Below are positions 9,369 to 17,755 of a stretch of DNA of 64,000 bases, piece after piece. The DNA is from Couchioplanes caeruleus (GTDB lineage Bacteria; Actinomycetota; Actinomycetes; Mycobacteriales; Micromonosporaceae). The stretch's first letter is position 1; each line of letters starts with the position of its first letter. The DNA lies in the NCBI RefSeq assembly GCF_003751945.1, contig NZ_RJKL01000001.1:2170001-2234000 (forward strand), given 5' to 3'. The position numbers and the translations under genes were made by a program. The notes beneath the pieces were generated by a model, which did not search any database, was not told the origin of the DNA, and saw only the letters and a program-made list of their open reading frames with translations.

Positions 9369-10532
9369 TCAGGCGGTCTTGATCTCTTGGTCGGCGACCG
9401 TGTTGCCCGCTGCGTCGAACTTGAACGCCCACACCTTGATGGACGCCGGGTCAAGCTCACCGGTCGAGGTGAACTTGTAGGTGTTCGCGATGCCGGTGTA
9501 GTTGACCGTCGACAGGTAGGTGTTCATCTTCTCGACGGTGGTGTTGCCCGCGTCGATACCCGCCAGGTAGATGTTCGCGGCGTCGTACGCCACGTCGCTG
9601 TACGTACCAGCGTCGACGTTCCACTTGGCCTTGTAGTCGGCGACGAACGTGCCACCCGCCTTCTCCGGCGGGGAGCAGGGGCAGGTCACGACCGTACCTA
9701 CGGCGGCGGCGGTGCCCGCGGACTTGGCGAAGCCCGGGTCCTTCATGCCGTCGCCGCCGACCAGCGTACCCTTCCAGCCCGCAGCGGTGAGCTGCTTGCG
9801 GATGAGGCCACCGTTCTGGTAGTAGCCGCCGTAGAACATCGCCGTCGCCTTGGAGGCGACGACCTTCTGCACGACCGCCGAGAAGTCGGTCTGCTTGCCG
9901 TCCGCCTCGGTCTTGTCGGTGTCGACGACCTTGGCGCCCAGCTTGGTCTTGACGACCTCGGCCAGACCCGCGCCGTACGCGGACTGGTCGTCGGCGATGA
10001 AGACCCGCTCGGCCTTCAGCACGTCGCTGATGTAGTTCGCGGCGGCCGGGCCCTGCGCGTCGTCGTTCGCGACCGCGCGGTGGAACGTCTTCCAGCCCTT
10101 GGAGGACAGGGAGACCCGCGTCGCGGACGGGGTGATCGTCGGGATGCCGGCCTCTTCGAAGATCGGGTCCGCGGCCTCGGACTCACCCGAGAACGGCGGG
10201 CCGACGATGCCGAGGATCTTCTTGTTGGCGACGAGGCTACGAGCGACACCGGGTGCGACGGCCGGCTCGCCCTGCGAGTCGAACTTCTGCACCTTGATGC
10301 ACTCGGAACCCTTCTTGGTGTTGTACTGCTGGATCGCGAGCTCGAAGCCCTGCTCGATGTTCACACCGAGGTTCGCAGCGGATCCCGTCAGGGCGCCGAA
10401 GAACGCGAGCTCGTAGCCGCAGTTACCACTGGCCGTGTCTGTGGAGCTGCTGCTGCTGTTGCAGGCAGCGGCACCGGCGACGAGGCCGATCACGGCCAGT
10501 CCGCCGATGGCTCGTGCGAGAACCTGCCTCAA
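9369..10532 (-). CDS. livJ: Branched-chain amino-acid ABC transporter substrate-binding lipoprotein
   Basis: A 387-residue periplasmic-binding-protein type I (LivJ/Leu-Ile-Val-binding) lipoprotein. The start is TTG at 10532: GGAGGAGG lies 9 nt upstream, and the first residues then form a normal signal (RQVLARAIGGLAVIGLV) ending at Cys24. The frame is open further upstream but that part is unrelated in character. After a Ser/Thr linker come the receptor-family blocks (FFGALTGSAANLGVNIEQGFELAI; IVGPPFSGESEAADPIFEEAGIPTITPSATR). It heads the livJHMGF operon. Confidence 0.94.
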   Translation of the reverse strand: MRQVLARAIGGLAVIGLVAGAAACNSSSSSTDTASGNCGYELAFFGALTGSAANLGVNIEQGFELAIQQYNTKKGSECIKVQKFDSQGEPAVAPGVARSLVANKKILGIVGPPFSGESEAADPIFEEAGIPTITPSATRVSLSSKGWKTFHRAVANDDAQGPAAANYISDVLKAERVFIADDQSAYGAGLAEVVKTKLGAKVVDTDKTEADGKQTDFSAVVQKVVASKATAMFYGGYYQNGGLIRKQLTAAGWKGTLVGGDGMKDPGFAKSAGTAAAVGTVVTCPCSPPEKAGGTFVADYKAKWNVDAGTYSDVAYDAANIYLAGIDAGNTTVEKMNTYLSTVNYTGIANTYKFTSTGELDPASIKVWAFKFDAAGNTVADQEIKTA

Positions 10533-10629
10533 GGTTGGAACCCTCCTCCATACCGAACCCACCGAGCCACCGCAGGTCGATTGGCACTTGCAGTGCTCCA
10601 CGACACAACGCCGCCCGTCATGGGGCCGG

Positions 10630-10659
10630 ACGCTATCCCACCTTCCGGTGAACTCGTAA
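10630..10659 (-). promoter_or_regulatory. Candidate promoter of the liv operon
   Basis: On the minus strand TTACGA (10654-10659) and TAGCGT (10630-10635) are separated by 18 bp and would start a message with a roughly 90-nt leader before the livJ TTG. Nothing else is recognised in the 218-bp interval between livJ and pdtaR. Confidence 0.35.
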
Positions 10660-10750
10660 GGGTTCACACGGGCATTCACCGAACCGTTACGTCCCGTGAT
10701 GCCGGAACGAGAAAGGTGTAACAAACAGGCAGTGCTTGGGACAGATGCGG

Positions 10751-11368
10751 TTACTCAGCGGTAGCGTCGGAGGGCTCTTGACCCTCGGCGAGGATGCGGT
10801 CGGCGACCTCACGCATCGTCATGCGGTGATCCATGGCGGTGCGCTGGATCCACTTGAACGCCTGCGGCTCGGTCATCGCGTACTTCGTCATCAGCTCGCC
10901 CTTGGCCCGCTCGACCGACTTGCGCGTCTCCAACCGCTCGGTCAGGCCCGCGACCTCGGACTCCAGCGCGGCGACCTCCGCGTACCGCGAGAGGGCGATC
11001 TCGATCGCCGGCACCAGGTCCGACTTCTGGAAGGGCTTCACCAGGTACGCCATCGCGCCGGCCGCCCGCGCCCGCTCCACCAGGTCCCGCTGGCTGAAGG
11101 CGGTCAGGATGACCACCGGGGCGATCCGACCGCCGGCGATGCGCTCGGCGGCCGCCAGGCCGTCCATGATCGGCATCTTGATGTCGAGGATGACGAGATC
11201 CGGCGTCAGCTCCTCGGCCAGCCGCACGGCGGTCTCACCGTCACCGGCCTCACCGACGACCTCGTAGCCCTCCTCCACGAGCATCTCGGCCAAATCCAGC
11301 CGGATGAGGGCCTCGTCCTCGGCGATCAACACCCGCCTGCGCTCGGCATCCGCCTGCGTGTCGGCCAC
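10751..11368 (-). CDS. pdtaR: ANTAR-domain response regulator (PdtaR)
   Basis: A 205-residue two-domain regulator. Residues 12-130 are a receiver with acidic pocket (EDE), phospho-acceptor Asp62 in VILDIKMP, the conserved Thr (LTAFS) and Lys (VKPF). Residues 135-200 are an ANTAR RNA-binding domain (RKSVERAKGELMTKYAMTEPQAFKWIQRTAM). ANTAR proteins bind paired hairpins in mRNA and prevent transcription termination. It closely resembles M. tuberculosis Rv1626, whose partner kinase PdtaS is not in this window. The GTG at 11368 gives the family's usual short N-terminus; an 87-codon open extension upstream runs through non-coding-like sequence and is rejected. Confidence 0.95.
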   Translation of the reverse strand: MADTQADAERRRVLIAEDEALIRLDLAEMLVEEGYEVVGEAGDGETAVRLAEELTPDLVILDIKMPIMDGLAAAERIAGGRIAPVVILTAFSQRDLVERARAAGAMAYLVKPFQKSDLVPAIEIALSRYAEVAALESEVAGLTERLETRKSVERAKGELMTKYAMTEPQAFKWIQRTAMDHRMTMREVADRILAEGQEPSDATAE

Positions 11369-11400
11369 GGAACCCCTACCCCCACTGCTCTGCGAAGTCA

Positions 11401-11430
11401 CGACACCCGGGTATCCGGACATCGCCCCTG
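11401..11430. repeat. Copy 1 of a 30-bp direct repeat upstream of pdtaR
   Basis: This 30-bp block matches 11505-11534 at 24 of 30 positions, sharing CGACAC and GGTATCCGGA exactly. It lies 32 bp upstream of the pdtaR GTG. Each copy contains a short palindrome-like core around TATCCGGAT. It could be an operator or a remnant duplication. Confidence 0.55.
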
Positions 11431-11504
11431 ACAGCGTAGAGGGTGCCGGGAACCGGGCCTGCCGCGCAGTGACCGGCCGGGCAATTCCATGATTCGGACC
11501 GTTG

Positions 11505-11534
11505 CGACACTCCGGTATCCGGATGTCCGCCCTG
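11505..11534. repeat. Copy 2 of a 30-bp direct repeat, between pdtaR and the tRNA
   Basis: Second copy of the repeat at 11401-11430, 104 bp away centre to centre and about 50 bp upstream of the tRNA. Its position could serve pdtaR, the tRNA, or both. A TAGGGT hexamer at 11548-11553 is a possible tRNA -10 box. Confidence 0.5.
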
Positions 11535-11585
11535 GGGCCGGAGTGGGTAGGGTGTACTCCGGCTCGGCGCGGCCGCGCACGACTC

Positions 11586-11662
11586 GTCCCCGTAGACCAA
11601 TCGGCAGAGTCGATGGACTCAAAATCCATTCAGTGTGGGTTCGAATCCCACCGGGGACACCA
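11586..11662 (+). tRNA. tRNA with CAA anticodon (tRNA-Leu), short variable loop
   Basis: A complete 77-nt cloverleaf with encoded CCA. Acceptor GTCCCCG pairs with CGGGGAC; the D arm is GAC/GTC with GG in the loop; the anticodon stem ATGGA/TCCAT encloses CTCAAAA, giving CAA for leucine UUG codons; the T arm is GTGGG-TTCGAAT-CCCAC; the discriminator is A and A14 is present, both leucine-type. The variable region is only about 5 nt (TCAGT), whereas bacterial tRNA-Leu normally has a long variable arm. The fold itself is secure; the amino-acid identity rests on the anticodon. Confidence 0.92.
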
Positions 11663-11812
11663 GGCACCGACCACGAGGCGGCAGGGGACGGTGGGGTTCG
11701 CGCGCCCCATGGTGACCGTTGCGGCCGGCGAGAGTCCCGGGTTTGCGGGAACGGCCGATTTGCCGGGGTCCTCGATGTTGTCATGGCAGTACCAGCACTG
11801 CCAGGAGGCTTC

Positions 11813-13129
11813 ATGTTGTGGTCCGGCTCGTCGCCCCTGACCGTCGTGCGAGACGGGATGTGGGGATTCCTTCTGCTCGCCGGGGTGGCGTGGCTGGCGA
11901 TCGCCTGGAGCGTGCTGCGCCTCGAACCCGCCGACATCGCGGACGTGGCCGGGCCGGTCGTGTTGTTCGCCGCGGTGACCGAGGCGGTGCGCGCCCTCGC
12001 CGGGACACGGACGTGGTGGCTGAACGCGGGTATGGCCCTGTTGTTCGTCGCCACCGGGGTGGTCCTGATGAGCGACGGGAACGACACCTGGACGACACCG
12101 GCCGCGCTCATCGGCTGGTACCTCATGGTGCGGGGCGCGGCCGATCTCGCGATCTCGATGATGACCCGGGAGACCGACCGGATCTGGGGCCTGCTCACCG
12201 TCGTCGGCCTCGCCGAGCTCGGACTGGGGTTCTTCGCCGCCGGCTCGTTCGCGCGTACGGCGGAGATGGTCGCCGTCATCCTCGGCGGGGCGGCGCTGAT
12301 CCGGGGGGTCGCCGATCTGGTGGCGTCCCTGCGGCTGCGCGAGGTGTCGGTGTCGGCGCGCGCCGGGCGGCTGCTGGAACTCCCCGCGGAGCGGGCGGTC
12401 GGAGTGGCCGGCTACTCGGCGGGCATGACGGACTTCGAGGAGGGGCCGACGCAGGCGTCGCGAGCGCGGCACCGGGCCATGCCGCAAACTTCCGCCGGCG
12501 GCACGCACGACCTGTCCGGGCCGCGGCCGGGTCAGGCCGCCGCCCTGGCGGATCTCTCCACGCCCGGGCCGACCGGCGCTCGGACGGGCAGCTTCCACGA
12601 CGAGGTGCTGCGGACCACCGCGGATCTGGACGCGATGCTGGCGCTGGCCGGTGTGACCGGCGCGGCCGTCCCGGGTGCGGCGGCACAGGCCGCCGAGGCG
12701 GAGCAGGTCGAGGTGCCGGATACCGCCGAGGGCGCGGAGTTGCCGCCGGACTCGCCCAGCGCGCAGCAGCCGGCGCGGCCCGAGATCACGGGACGGCACG
12801 GCCGGCCCGGAGACGCGACGGCGCACACGACCGCCCCCGCGACGGGATCCCACGCGGCCGGCACCGGATCGCCCGGCAATGCCGGGAGCAGCGTCGGCGC
12901 GCCGGGAAACGCCGCCAGCAACTTCGGCACGCCCCGCAACGCCGCGAGCAACTTCAGCACGCCGGCGAACGCCGCGAGCAACCTCGGGACGACCGCGACC
13001 GGACGGCAGAAGCCGCCGGGCGAGGAGGGACCGCTGCCCCTGCTGGACCCGACGGCGCAGGCCGCGCGCGCCGCGATGCCGGGTATGGACGACACGTCGA
13101 TCATCACGCGCGGACGGCTGGTGGACTGA
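11813..13129 (+). CDS. DUF308/HdeD-like membrane protein with a low-complexity tail
   Basis: A 438-residue protein. Residues 10-200 hold six transmembrane helices in the paired-helix pattern of DUF308 (for example WWLNAGMALLFVATGVVLM and LLTVVGLAELGLGFFAAG). The remaining ~230 residues are a hydrophilic tail rich in Ala, Pro, Thr and Gly, with a repeated (T/S)P-x-NAASN peptide around residues 360-395. The ATG at 11813 is chosen because AGGAGG lies just before it; the frame is open much further upstream, across the tRNA, which cannot be coding. Function is unknown; HdeD itself is linked to acid resistance in enterobacteria, but no such role can be claimed here. Confidence 0.8.
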   Translation: MLWSGSSPLTVVRDGMWGFLLLAGVAWLAIAWSVLRLEPADIADVAGPVVLFAAVTEAVRALAGTRTWWLNAGMALLFVATGVVLMSDGNDTWTTPAALIGWYLMVRGAADLAISMMTRETDRIWGLLTVVGLAELGLGFFAAGSFARTAEMVAVILGGAALIRGVADLVASLRLREVSVSARAGRLLELPAERAVGVAGYSAGMTDFEEGPTQASRARHRAMPQTSAGGTHDLSGPRPGQAAALADLSTPGPTGARTGSFHDEVLRTTADLDAMLALAGVTGAAVPGAAAQAAEAEQVEVPDTAEGAELPPDSPSAQQPARPEITGRHGRPGDATAHTTAPATGSHAAGTGSPGNAGSSVGAPGNAASNFGTPRNAASNFSTPANAASNLGTTATGRQKPPGEEGPLPLLDPTAQAARAAMPGMDDTSIITRGRLVD

Positions 13130-13222
13130 TCTCCCCTGCCCGCCGGAGTGGGACCAGCACGACGGCCAGTCGCCGGCCGGGTCCCGCTCCGGCCGGGCCC
13201 CGTAACCGAAGCCGGAGTGTCT

Positions 13223-13255
13223 GAGCCGGCCCCGGCGACGCGACGAAGCCGGCTC
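13223..13255. terminator. Hairpin between convergent genes
   Basis: A perfect 8-bp inverted repeat (GAGCCGGC / GCCGGCTC, 17-nt loop) lies between the membrane-protein gene and tesB, which point at each other. It has no T-run, as is common for actinobacterial terminators, and could serve both strands. Confidence 0.45.
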
Positions 13256-13276
13256 CGCCGACGGGACAGAGGACGC

Positions 13277-14152
13277 TCAGGAGCCGATGCGGCGCAGCAG
13301 CCCTTCCTGGACCGCGCTGGCGATGTGCACCCCGTCGCGGGTGAGCAGCCGGCCACTCGCGAGTCCCCTGCTGCCGCTCGCCGAGGGGCTGCGGCAGTCA
13401 TAGAGGAACCACTCGTCGGCCCGGAACGGCCGGTGGAACCAGAGCGCGTGGTCGAGGCTCGCCCCGATGACGCCGCCCGGTCCCCACACCTCGCCGTGAA
13501 CCGACAGCACCGAGTCCAAGAGCGACAGATCCGAGGCGTACGTCAGCGCGCACGCGTGGATCAGCGGATCGTCGGGAAGCTTGCCGTTGATGCGCATCCA
13601 GACGCGCTGCTCCTTGGCGGCGTCGCGGTCGCCCGGCGGCACCCAGCCGGGGGTGTTCACGTAGCGCACGTCGATCGCCTGCGGCCCGAAGCTCAGCGCC
13701 GCCCGGCGTTCCGGGTATCTGGCGAGCCAGTCGCGGGTCGTGGGGACCTCCTCGGGGCCCGGCACTCCCTCCGGCGCCGCCGCGTGGTGATCCAAGCCTT
13801 CCTCGGCCACCTGGAACGACGCCGACATCAGGAAGATGGCCTTGCCGTGCTGCTGGGCCGTGCACCGGCGCACCGAGAAGGAGCGGCCGTCGCGGATCGT
13901 CTCGACCGTGAAGTCGATCGGGACCGTGGGATCGCCCGGGCGCACGAAGTAGCCGTGCAGCGAGTGCACCGGACGCTCCGGGTCGACCGTACGGCCGGCG
14001 GCGACGAGCGCCTGGCCGGCGACCTGGCCGCCGAAGACGCGCTGGGCGCCGGTCTGCGGGCTCTCTCCCTGGAACCGGTCCGCGTCGAGCTGCTTGAGGT
14101 CGAGCACCTCCAGCAGTTGGTCGACCGCGGCCTGTCCCCGGTCGGCGGTCAC
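13277..14152 (-). CDS. tesB: Acyl-CoA thioesterase II
   Basis: A 291-residue double-hotdog thioesterase that hydrolyses acyl-CoA to free acid and CoA. The N-terminal hotdog has VFGGQVAGQAL and SLHGYFVRPGD; the C-terminal one has SLDHALWFHRPFRADEWFLYDC and ends with IASAVQEGLLR. The Asp of SLDH, a Ser/Thr in the following strand and the Gln of AVQEG are placed like the catalytic trio of E. coli TesB. Its GTG overlaps the pyk stop (GTGA), so the genes are translationally coupled. The much longer open frame upstream is antisense-like sequence inside pyk. Confidence 0.94.
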   Translation of the reverse strand: MTADRGQAAVDQLLEVLDLKQLDADRFQGESPQTGAQRVFGGQVAGQALVAAGRTVDPERPVHSLHGYFVRPGDPTVPIDFTVETIRDGRSFSVRRCTAQQHGKAIFLMSASFQVAEEGLDHHAAAPEGVPGPEEVPTTRDWLARYPERRAALSFGPQAIDVRYVNTPGWVPPGDRDAAKEQRVWMRINGKLPDDPLIHACALTYASDLSLLDSVLSVHGEVWGPGGVIGASLDHALWFHRPFRADEWFLYDCRSPSASGSRGLASGRLLTRDGVHIASAVQEGLLRRIGS

Positions 14153-15585
14153 ACGGTCCTCGGGTCGACGAGCGAGCCGAGCTGGTGCACGCGCAGGGTG
14201 TTGGTGGAGCCGGGCGCGTTCGGCGGGCTGCCGGCGACGACCACGACGTAGTCGCCGGGCTTGGCCAGGCCGAGGCCGAGCATGCTCTGGTCGACCTGGC
14301 GGAACATGTCGTCGGTGTGCTCGACGAAGTCCGTCAGGAAGGTCTCGACCCCCCACGAGAGAGCGAGCTGGTCGCGGACCGCGGCGACCGGAGTGAACGC
14401 GAGCAGCGGCAGCTCGCAGTGCAGCCGGGAGAGGCGGCGCACGGTGTCGCCGGTCTGCGAGAAGGCGACCAGCGCCTTGGCCCCGATGTTGCGGGCGATG
14501 CGCGAGGCCGCCACGGTCAGGGCGCCGCCGTGGGTACGCGGGTCGTGCTGCAGGACCGGGACGCCGAGGGCGCCGTTCTCCGTCGTGGTGACGATCTTCG
14601 CCATGGTGCTGACGGTGAGCACCGGATACTTGCCGACGGAGGTCTCGCCGGAGAGCATCACCGCGTCGGCACCGTCGAGGACGGCGTTGGCCACGTCGGA
14701 GGCCTCGGCGCGGGTCGGCCGGGAATTCTCGATCATCGAGTCGAGCATCTGGGTCGCCACGATGACCGGCTTCGCGTTCTCCCGGCAGAGTTGCACGGCA
14801 CGCTTCTGCACCAGCGGCACCTCGTCCAGCGGCAGCTCGACGCCGAGGTCGCCGCGGGCGACCATGACGCCGTCGAAGGCCAGCACGATCGCCTCGAGGT
14901 GGGTGACCGCCTCGGGCTTCTCGACCTTGGCGATGACCGGGACGGACCGGTCCTCCTCGGCCATGATCTGGTGCACGAGCTTGATGTCGTCGGGCGAGCG
15001 CACGAACGACAGGGCCACCAGGTCGACGCCGAGCCGCAACGCGAAGCGCAGATCCTCGGCGTCCTTGTCGCTGAGCGCAGGCACGCTGACGGCGACGTTG
15101 GGCAGCGACACGCCCTTGTTGTTGGAGACCGGGCCGCCCTCGGTGACCAGGCACCGGATGTCGGCGCCCTGCACCGCGGAGACCTCGACGGCCACCTTGC
15201 CGTCGTCGATCAGCAGGCGGTCGCCGACCTTGACCTCTTCCGGAAGCTTGTTGTACGTGCAGGAGACCCGCTCGCGGGTGCCCACGATGTCGTCGCTGGT
15301 GATGGTCACGGCGTCGCCGCTGTTCCACACGTGCGGACCGTCGGCGAACTTGCCCAGCCGGATCTTCGGTCCCTGCAGGTCGGCGAGGACGGCGACGGCC
15401 CGACCGGTCTGCCTCGCCGCCGTGCGCACCAGCTCGTAGATCTTCTGGTGGTCCTCATGGGTCCCATGGCTGAAGTTCATCCGGGCCACGTCCATGCCCG
15501 CCTCGACCAGGCCGAGCATGCGCTCGGTGGAGGCGGTGGCGGGCCCCATGGTGCAGACGATCTTTGCGCGGCGTGTCACAGCCAT
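14149..15585 (-). CDS. pyk: Pyruvate kinase
   Basis: A 478-residue pyruvate kinase, converting phosphoenolpyruvate and ADP to pyruvate and ATP. KIVCTMGPAT opens the barrel, MNFSHG is the nucleotide and substrate loop, and VIAKVEKPEAV followed by DGVMVARGDLGVE is the family signature with the catalytic Lys and metal-binding Glu/Asp. The C-terminal allosteric domain is complete. The ATG at 15585 gives the conserved N-terminus; a TAGCCT hexamer sits only 2 nt before it, and no strong ribosome site is seen. Coupled to tesB by a GTGA overlap. Confidence 0.96.
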   Translation of the reverse strand: MAVTRRAKIVCTMGPATASTERMLGLVEAGMDVARMNFSHGTHEDHQKIYELVRTAARQTGRAVAVLADLQGPKIRLGKFADGPHVWNSGDAVTITSDDIVGTRERVSCTYNKLPEEVKVGDRLLIDDGKVAVEVSAVQGADIRCLVTEGGPVSNNKGVSLPNVAVSVPALSDKDAEDLRFALRLGVDLVALSFVRSPDDIKLVHQIMAEEDRSVPVIAKVEKPEAVTHLEAIVLAFDGVMVARGDLGVELPLDEVPLVQKRAVQLCRENAKPVIVATQMLDSMIENSRPTRAEASDVANAVLDGADAVMLSGETSVGKYPVLTVSTMAKIVTTTENGALGVPVLQHDPRTHGGALTVAASRIARNIGAKALVAFSQTGDTVRRLSRLHCELPLLAFTPVAAVRDQLALSWGVETFLTDFVEHTDDMFRQVDQSMLGLGLAKPGDYVVVVAGSPPNAPGSTNTLRVHQLGSLVDPRTV

Positions 15586-15915
15586 CAGGCTAGTCTCTTT
15601 TCCGGATCGGCCCGCTGACCGGCCCCCGTGCGGGGGACGACGCGGGGGGCGACGCTCCGCGAGGCCACCCGGCGTGCGGCTCAGCGAGCTGCCTCGGCGC
15701 TCGGCGGAGCGAGCTGCCTCGGTGGAGCAGCGGATGCGGGCGTCGGCGACCGCGATACGACCCCAGCTTATCGGTGCGCCGGTTGCCGCGGCCGGGGACC
15801 GGCCCGCGTCGCGGCGGTCGATTTCCCGACTCCTCCCCCGATCGCGGGCCATGCGGCCAGGGACTACAGTCCGCAATGCCCATGTGACGACACGTCTGGG
15901 TCCAGGGAGGGATAC
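15586..15915. other. Intergenic region upstream of pyk and the small plus-strand ORFs
   Basis: A 330-bp divergent interval. It contains a direct repeat of GCGAGCTGCCTCGG (15686-15750) and G/C-rich stretches but no credible ORF. The pyk -10 candidate TAGCCT lies at its left edge, and GGGAGGG at 15905-15911 is the ribosome site of the following small ORF. Open frames that cross it are low-complexity. Confidence 0.5.
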
Positions 15916-16025
15916 GTGCACGACTGGGCCCCTTGGGGGAAGTGTTGCGGAATGCCCCGGCCGAGGCGGCCAAGGTCGAGACGGCGGCCCGGGAGGCGGG
16001 CGAACTGCTCAAGACGTCCTGGTGA
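15916..16025 (+). pseudogene. Small ORF with an apparent -1 frame break
   Basis: A GTG at 15916 has an excellent ribosome site (GGGAGGG, 4 nt upstream) but its own frame soon loses G/C-rich third positions. The frame one base back, from 15933, is strongly G/C3-biased and encodes LGEVLRNAPAEAAKV followed by ETAAREAGELLKTSW, then a stop that overlaps the next gene's GTG by 4 nt. Reading GTG-CAC-GAC-TGG-GCC-CCT and slipping back one base on the CCCC run would join them into a ~36-residue peptide. This may be a real indel, a sequencing error, or frameshifting. Function unknown. Confidence 0.4.
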
Positions 16026-16261
16026 CCGTCATCGCGCTCTTCACGATCATGCTGATCGTGGTCGGGGCGTTCACCTGGCTCGACTACCGGCGCGAGGAGT
16101 GCGAGCTCACCGAGACCGCCGTTCGGCCCGGCTTCCGGCGCTCGCCGCAACCGCGCAACTTCTGGCGGTGGTACGAGACGTGGATCGTCGGCTTCATCGC
16201 CGTCTCGATCCTGTTCATGTGGGCGGGCGCCGCGACGATCGTGGTGCCCGCCATCACCTGA
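16022..16261 (+). CDS. Small membrane protein with two predicted helices
   Basis: A 79-residue protein with transmembrane segments at about residues 3-19 (VIALFTIMLIVVGAFTW) and 53-76 (WIVGFIAVSILFMWAGAATIV), joined by a charged, Arg-rich loop. The GTG start overlaps the stop of the preceding small ORF (GTGA), which is the main evidence that both are translated. It ends 16 nt before the convergent gltD stop. No family is recognised. Confidence 0.65.
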   Translation: MTVIALFTIMLIVVGAFTWLDYRREECELTETAVRPGFRRSPQPRNFWRWYETWIVGFIAVSILFMWAGAATIVVPAIT

Positions 16262-16276
16262 GCGCGGCGGCGTGGG

Positions 16277-17755
16277 TCAGCGGGTGGCGGCCAGAGGCTG
16301 CGACGACGGGCGTACCGGTGCCGGCAGTTCGCCGGGCGCGCCCAGGTAGCGGTGGATCGCCGCGGCCGCCGACCGGCCCTCGGCGATGGCCCACACGATC
16401 AGCGAGGCGCCGCGGTGCATGTCGCCCGCGACGAACACGCCGTCCGCCGAGGTCTGCCAGTTCTCGTCGGCGTCCACCGCGCCACGGGCGTTGCGGGTCA
16501 CGCCGAACTGGTCCAGCAGCGGCTGCTGCTCCGTACCCTCGAAGCCGATCGCGAGCAGGACCAGGTCGGCGCGCAGGTCGCGCTCCGAGCCGGGGGTCAC
16601 GGTGACCGTACGGCGGCCGTCGATCCGCTCGACGACGACGTCGGCGACGCGGACCGCGGCGACGTTGCCGTGCCCGTCGTCGACGAACTCCTGCACGGCC
16701 ACGCCGAAGACGCGCTCGCCGCCCTCCTCGTGCGCCGGGTAGTTGCGCAGGATGACCGGCCAGGTGGGCCACGGGTGCAGCTCGGCGGCGCGAACGTCCG
16801 GGGGCAGCGGGTACTGGTCGAGCTGGATGACGCCGGCCGCGCCCTGGCGGTGGGCGACGCCGAGGCAGTCGGCGCCCGTGTCGCCGCCGCCGATGATCAC
16901 GACGTGCCGGTCCTTGGCGTCGATCGGGGTCGACTCCTGCAGTCCGGCGACCACCCGGTTGGCCGGAACGAGATGGTCCATGGCCAGATGTACGCCGGCA
17001 AGCTGCCGTCCGGGCGTCTCCGGCGTGTCCCGGCCGGCCAGCGCACCGCAGGTCAGCAGCACGGCGTCGAAGCGCTCGCGCAGATCCTCGGCGGTCACGT
17101 CGACGCCCACGTTCACGCCGGTCTGGAACACCACGCCCTCGGCCGCCATCTGCGCGAGGCGGGCGTCGACGCGCTCCTTCTCGAGCTTGAAGTCGGGGAT
17201 GCCGTAGCGCAGCAGGCCGCCGATGCGGTCGTCGCGCTCGAAGACCGTCACCGCGTGCCCGGCGCGGGCCAACTGCTGCGCGGCGGCCAGCCCGGCGGGT
17301 CCGGAGCCGACCACCGCCACCGACCTGCCGGAACGGGCGACGCTCGGCTGTGGCCGGACGTATCCGTGGTCGAAGGCGTGGTTGGCGATCTCGACCTCGA
17401 CCTGCTTGATGGTGACCGGGTCGTCGGCGATGCCGAGCACGCAGGCCGCCTCGCACGGGGCGGGGCAGAGCCGGCCGGTGAACTCCGGGAAGTTGTTCGT
17501 GGCGTGCAGGCTCTCCGCCGCCGACGCCCAGGCGCCGGTGCGCACCAGGTCGTTCCAGTCCGGGATGCGGTTGCCGAGCGGGCAGCCCTCGTGGCAGAAG
17601 GGAATGCCGCAGTCCATGCACCGCGTCGCCTGGTCGCGGATGAGCTCCTCGCCGGCCGGCGGGTAGACCTCCCGCCAGTCACGGATGCGCACCGGCACCG
17701 GGCGCCGGGCCGGAAGCTGGCGCTCGTAGCGCAGGAAACCGTTCGGATCAGGCAC
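16277..17755 (-). CDS. gltD: Glutamate synthase (NADPH) small subunit
   Basis: A 492-residue flavoprotein that passes electrons from NADPH to the large subunit. The N-terminus carries the cysteine cluster for [4Fe-4S] centres ([22 protein letters not shown]). The FAD Rossmann motif is [17 protein letters not shown] and the NADPH-binding motif is [15 protein letters not shown]. The GTG start overlaps the gltB 3' end by 8 nt. With GltB it makes two glutamates from glutamine and 2-oxoglutarate. Confidence 0.96.
   Translation of the reverse strand: MPDPNGFLRYERQLPARRPVPVRIRDWREVYPPAGEELIRDQATRCMDCGIPFCHEGCPLGNRIPDWNDLVRTGAWASAAESLHATNNFPEFTGRLCPAPCEAACVLGIADDPVTIKQVEVEIANHAFDHGYVRPQPSVARSGRSVAVVGSGPAGLAAAQQLARAGHAVTVFERDDRIGGLLRYGIPDFKLEKERVDARLAQMAAEGVVFQTGVNVGVDVTAEDLRERFDAVLLTCGALAGRDTPETPGRQLAGVHLAMDHLVPANRVVAGLQESTPIDAKDRHVVIIGGGDTGADCLGVAHRQGAAGVIQLDQYPLPPDVRAAELHPWPTWPVILRNYPAHEEGGERVFGVAVQEFVDDGHGNVAAVRVADVVVERIDGRRTVTVTPGSERDLRADLVLLAIGFEGTEQQPLLDQFGVTRNARGAVDADENWQTSADGVFVAGDMHRGASLIVWAIAEGRSAAAAIHRYLGAPGELPAPVRPSSQPLAATR

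Noticed and set aside
11489..11812. N-terminal extension of the DUF308 protein
   Set aside because: The open frame crosses a complete tRNA gene; the ATG at 11813 has AGGAGG.
13148..14251. 367-codon plus-strand ORF across tesB
   Set aside because: Antisense to tesB and of shadow composition; tesB has clear catalytic motifs and a GTGA overlap with pyk.
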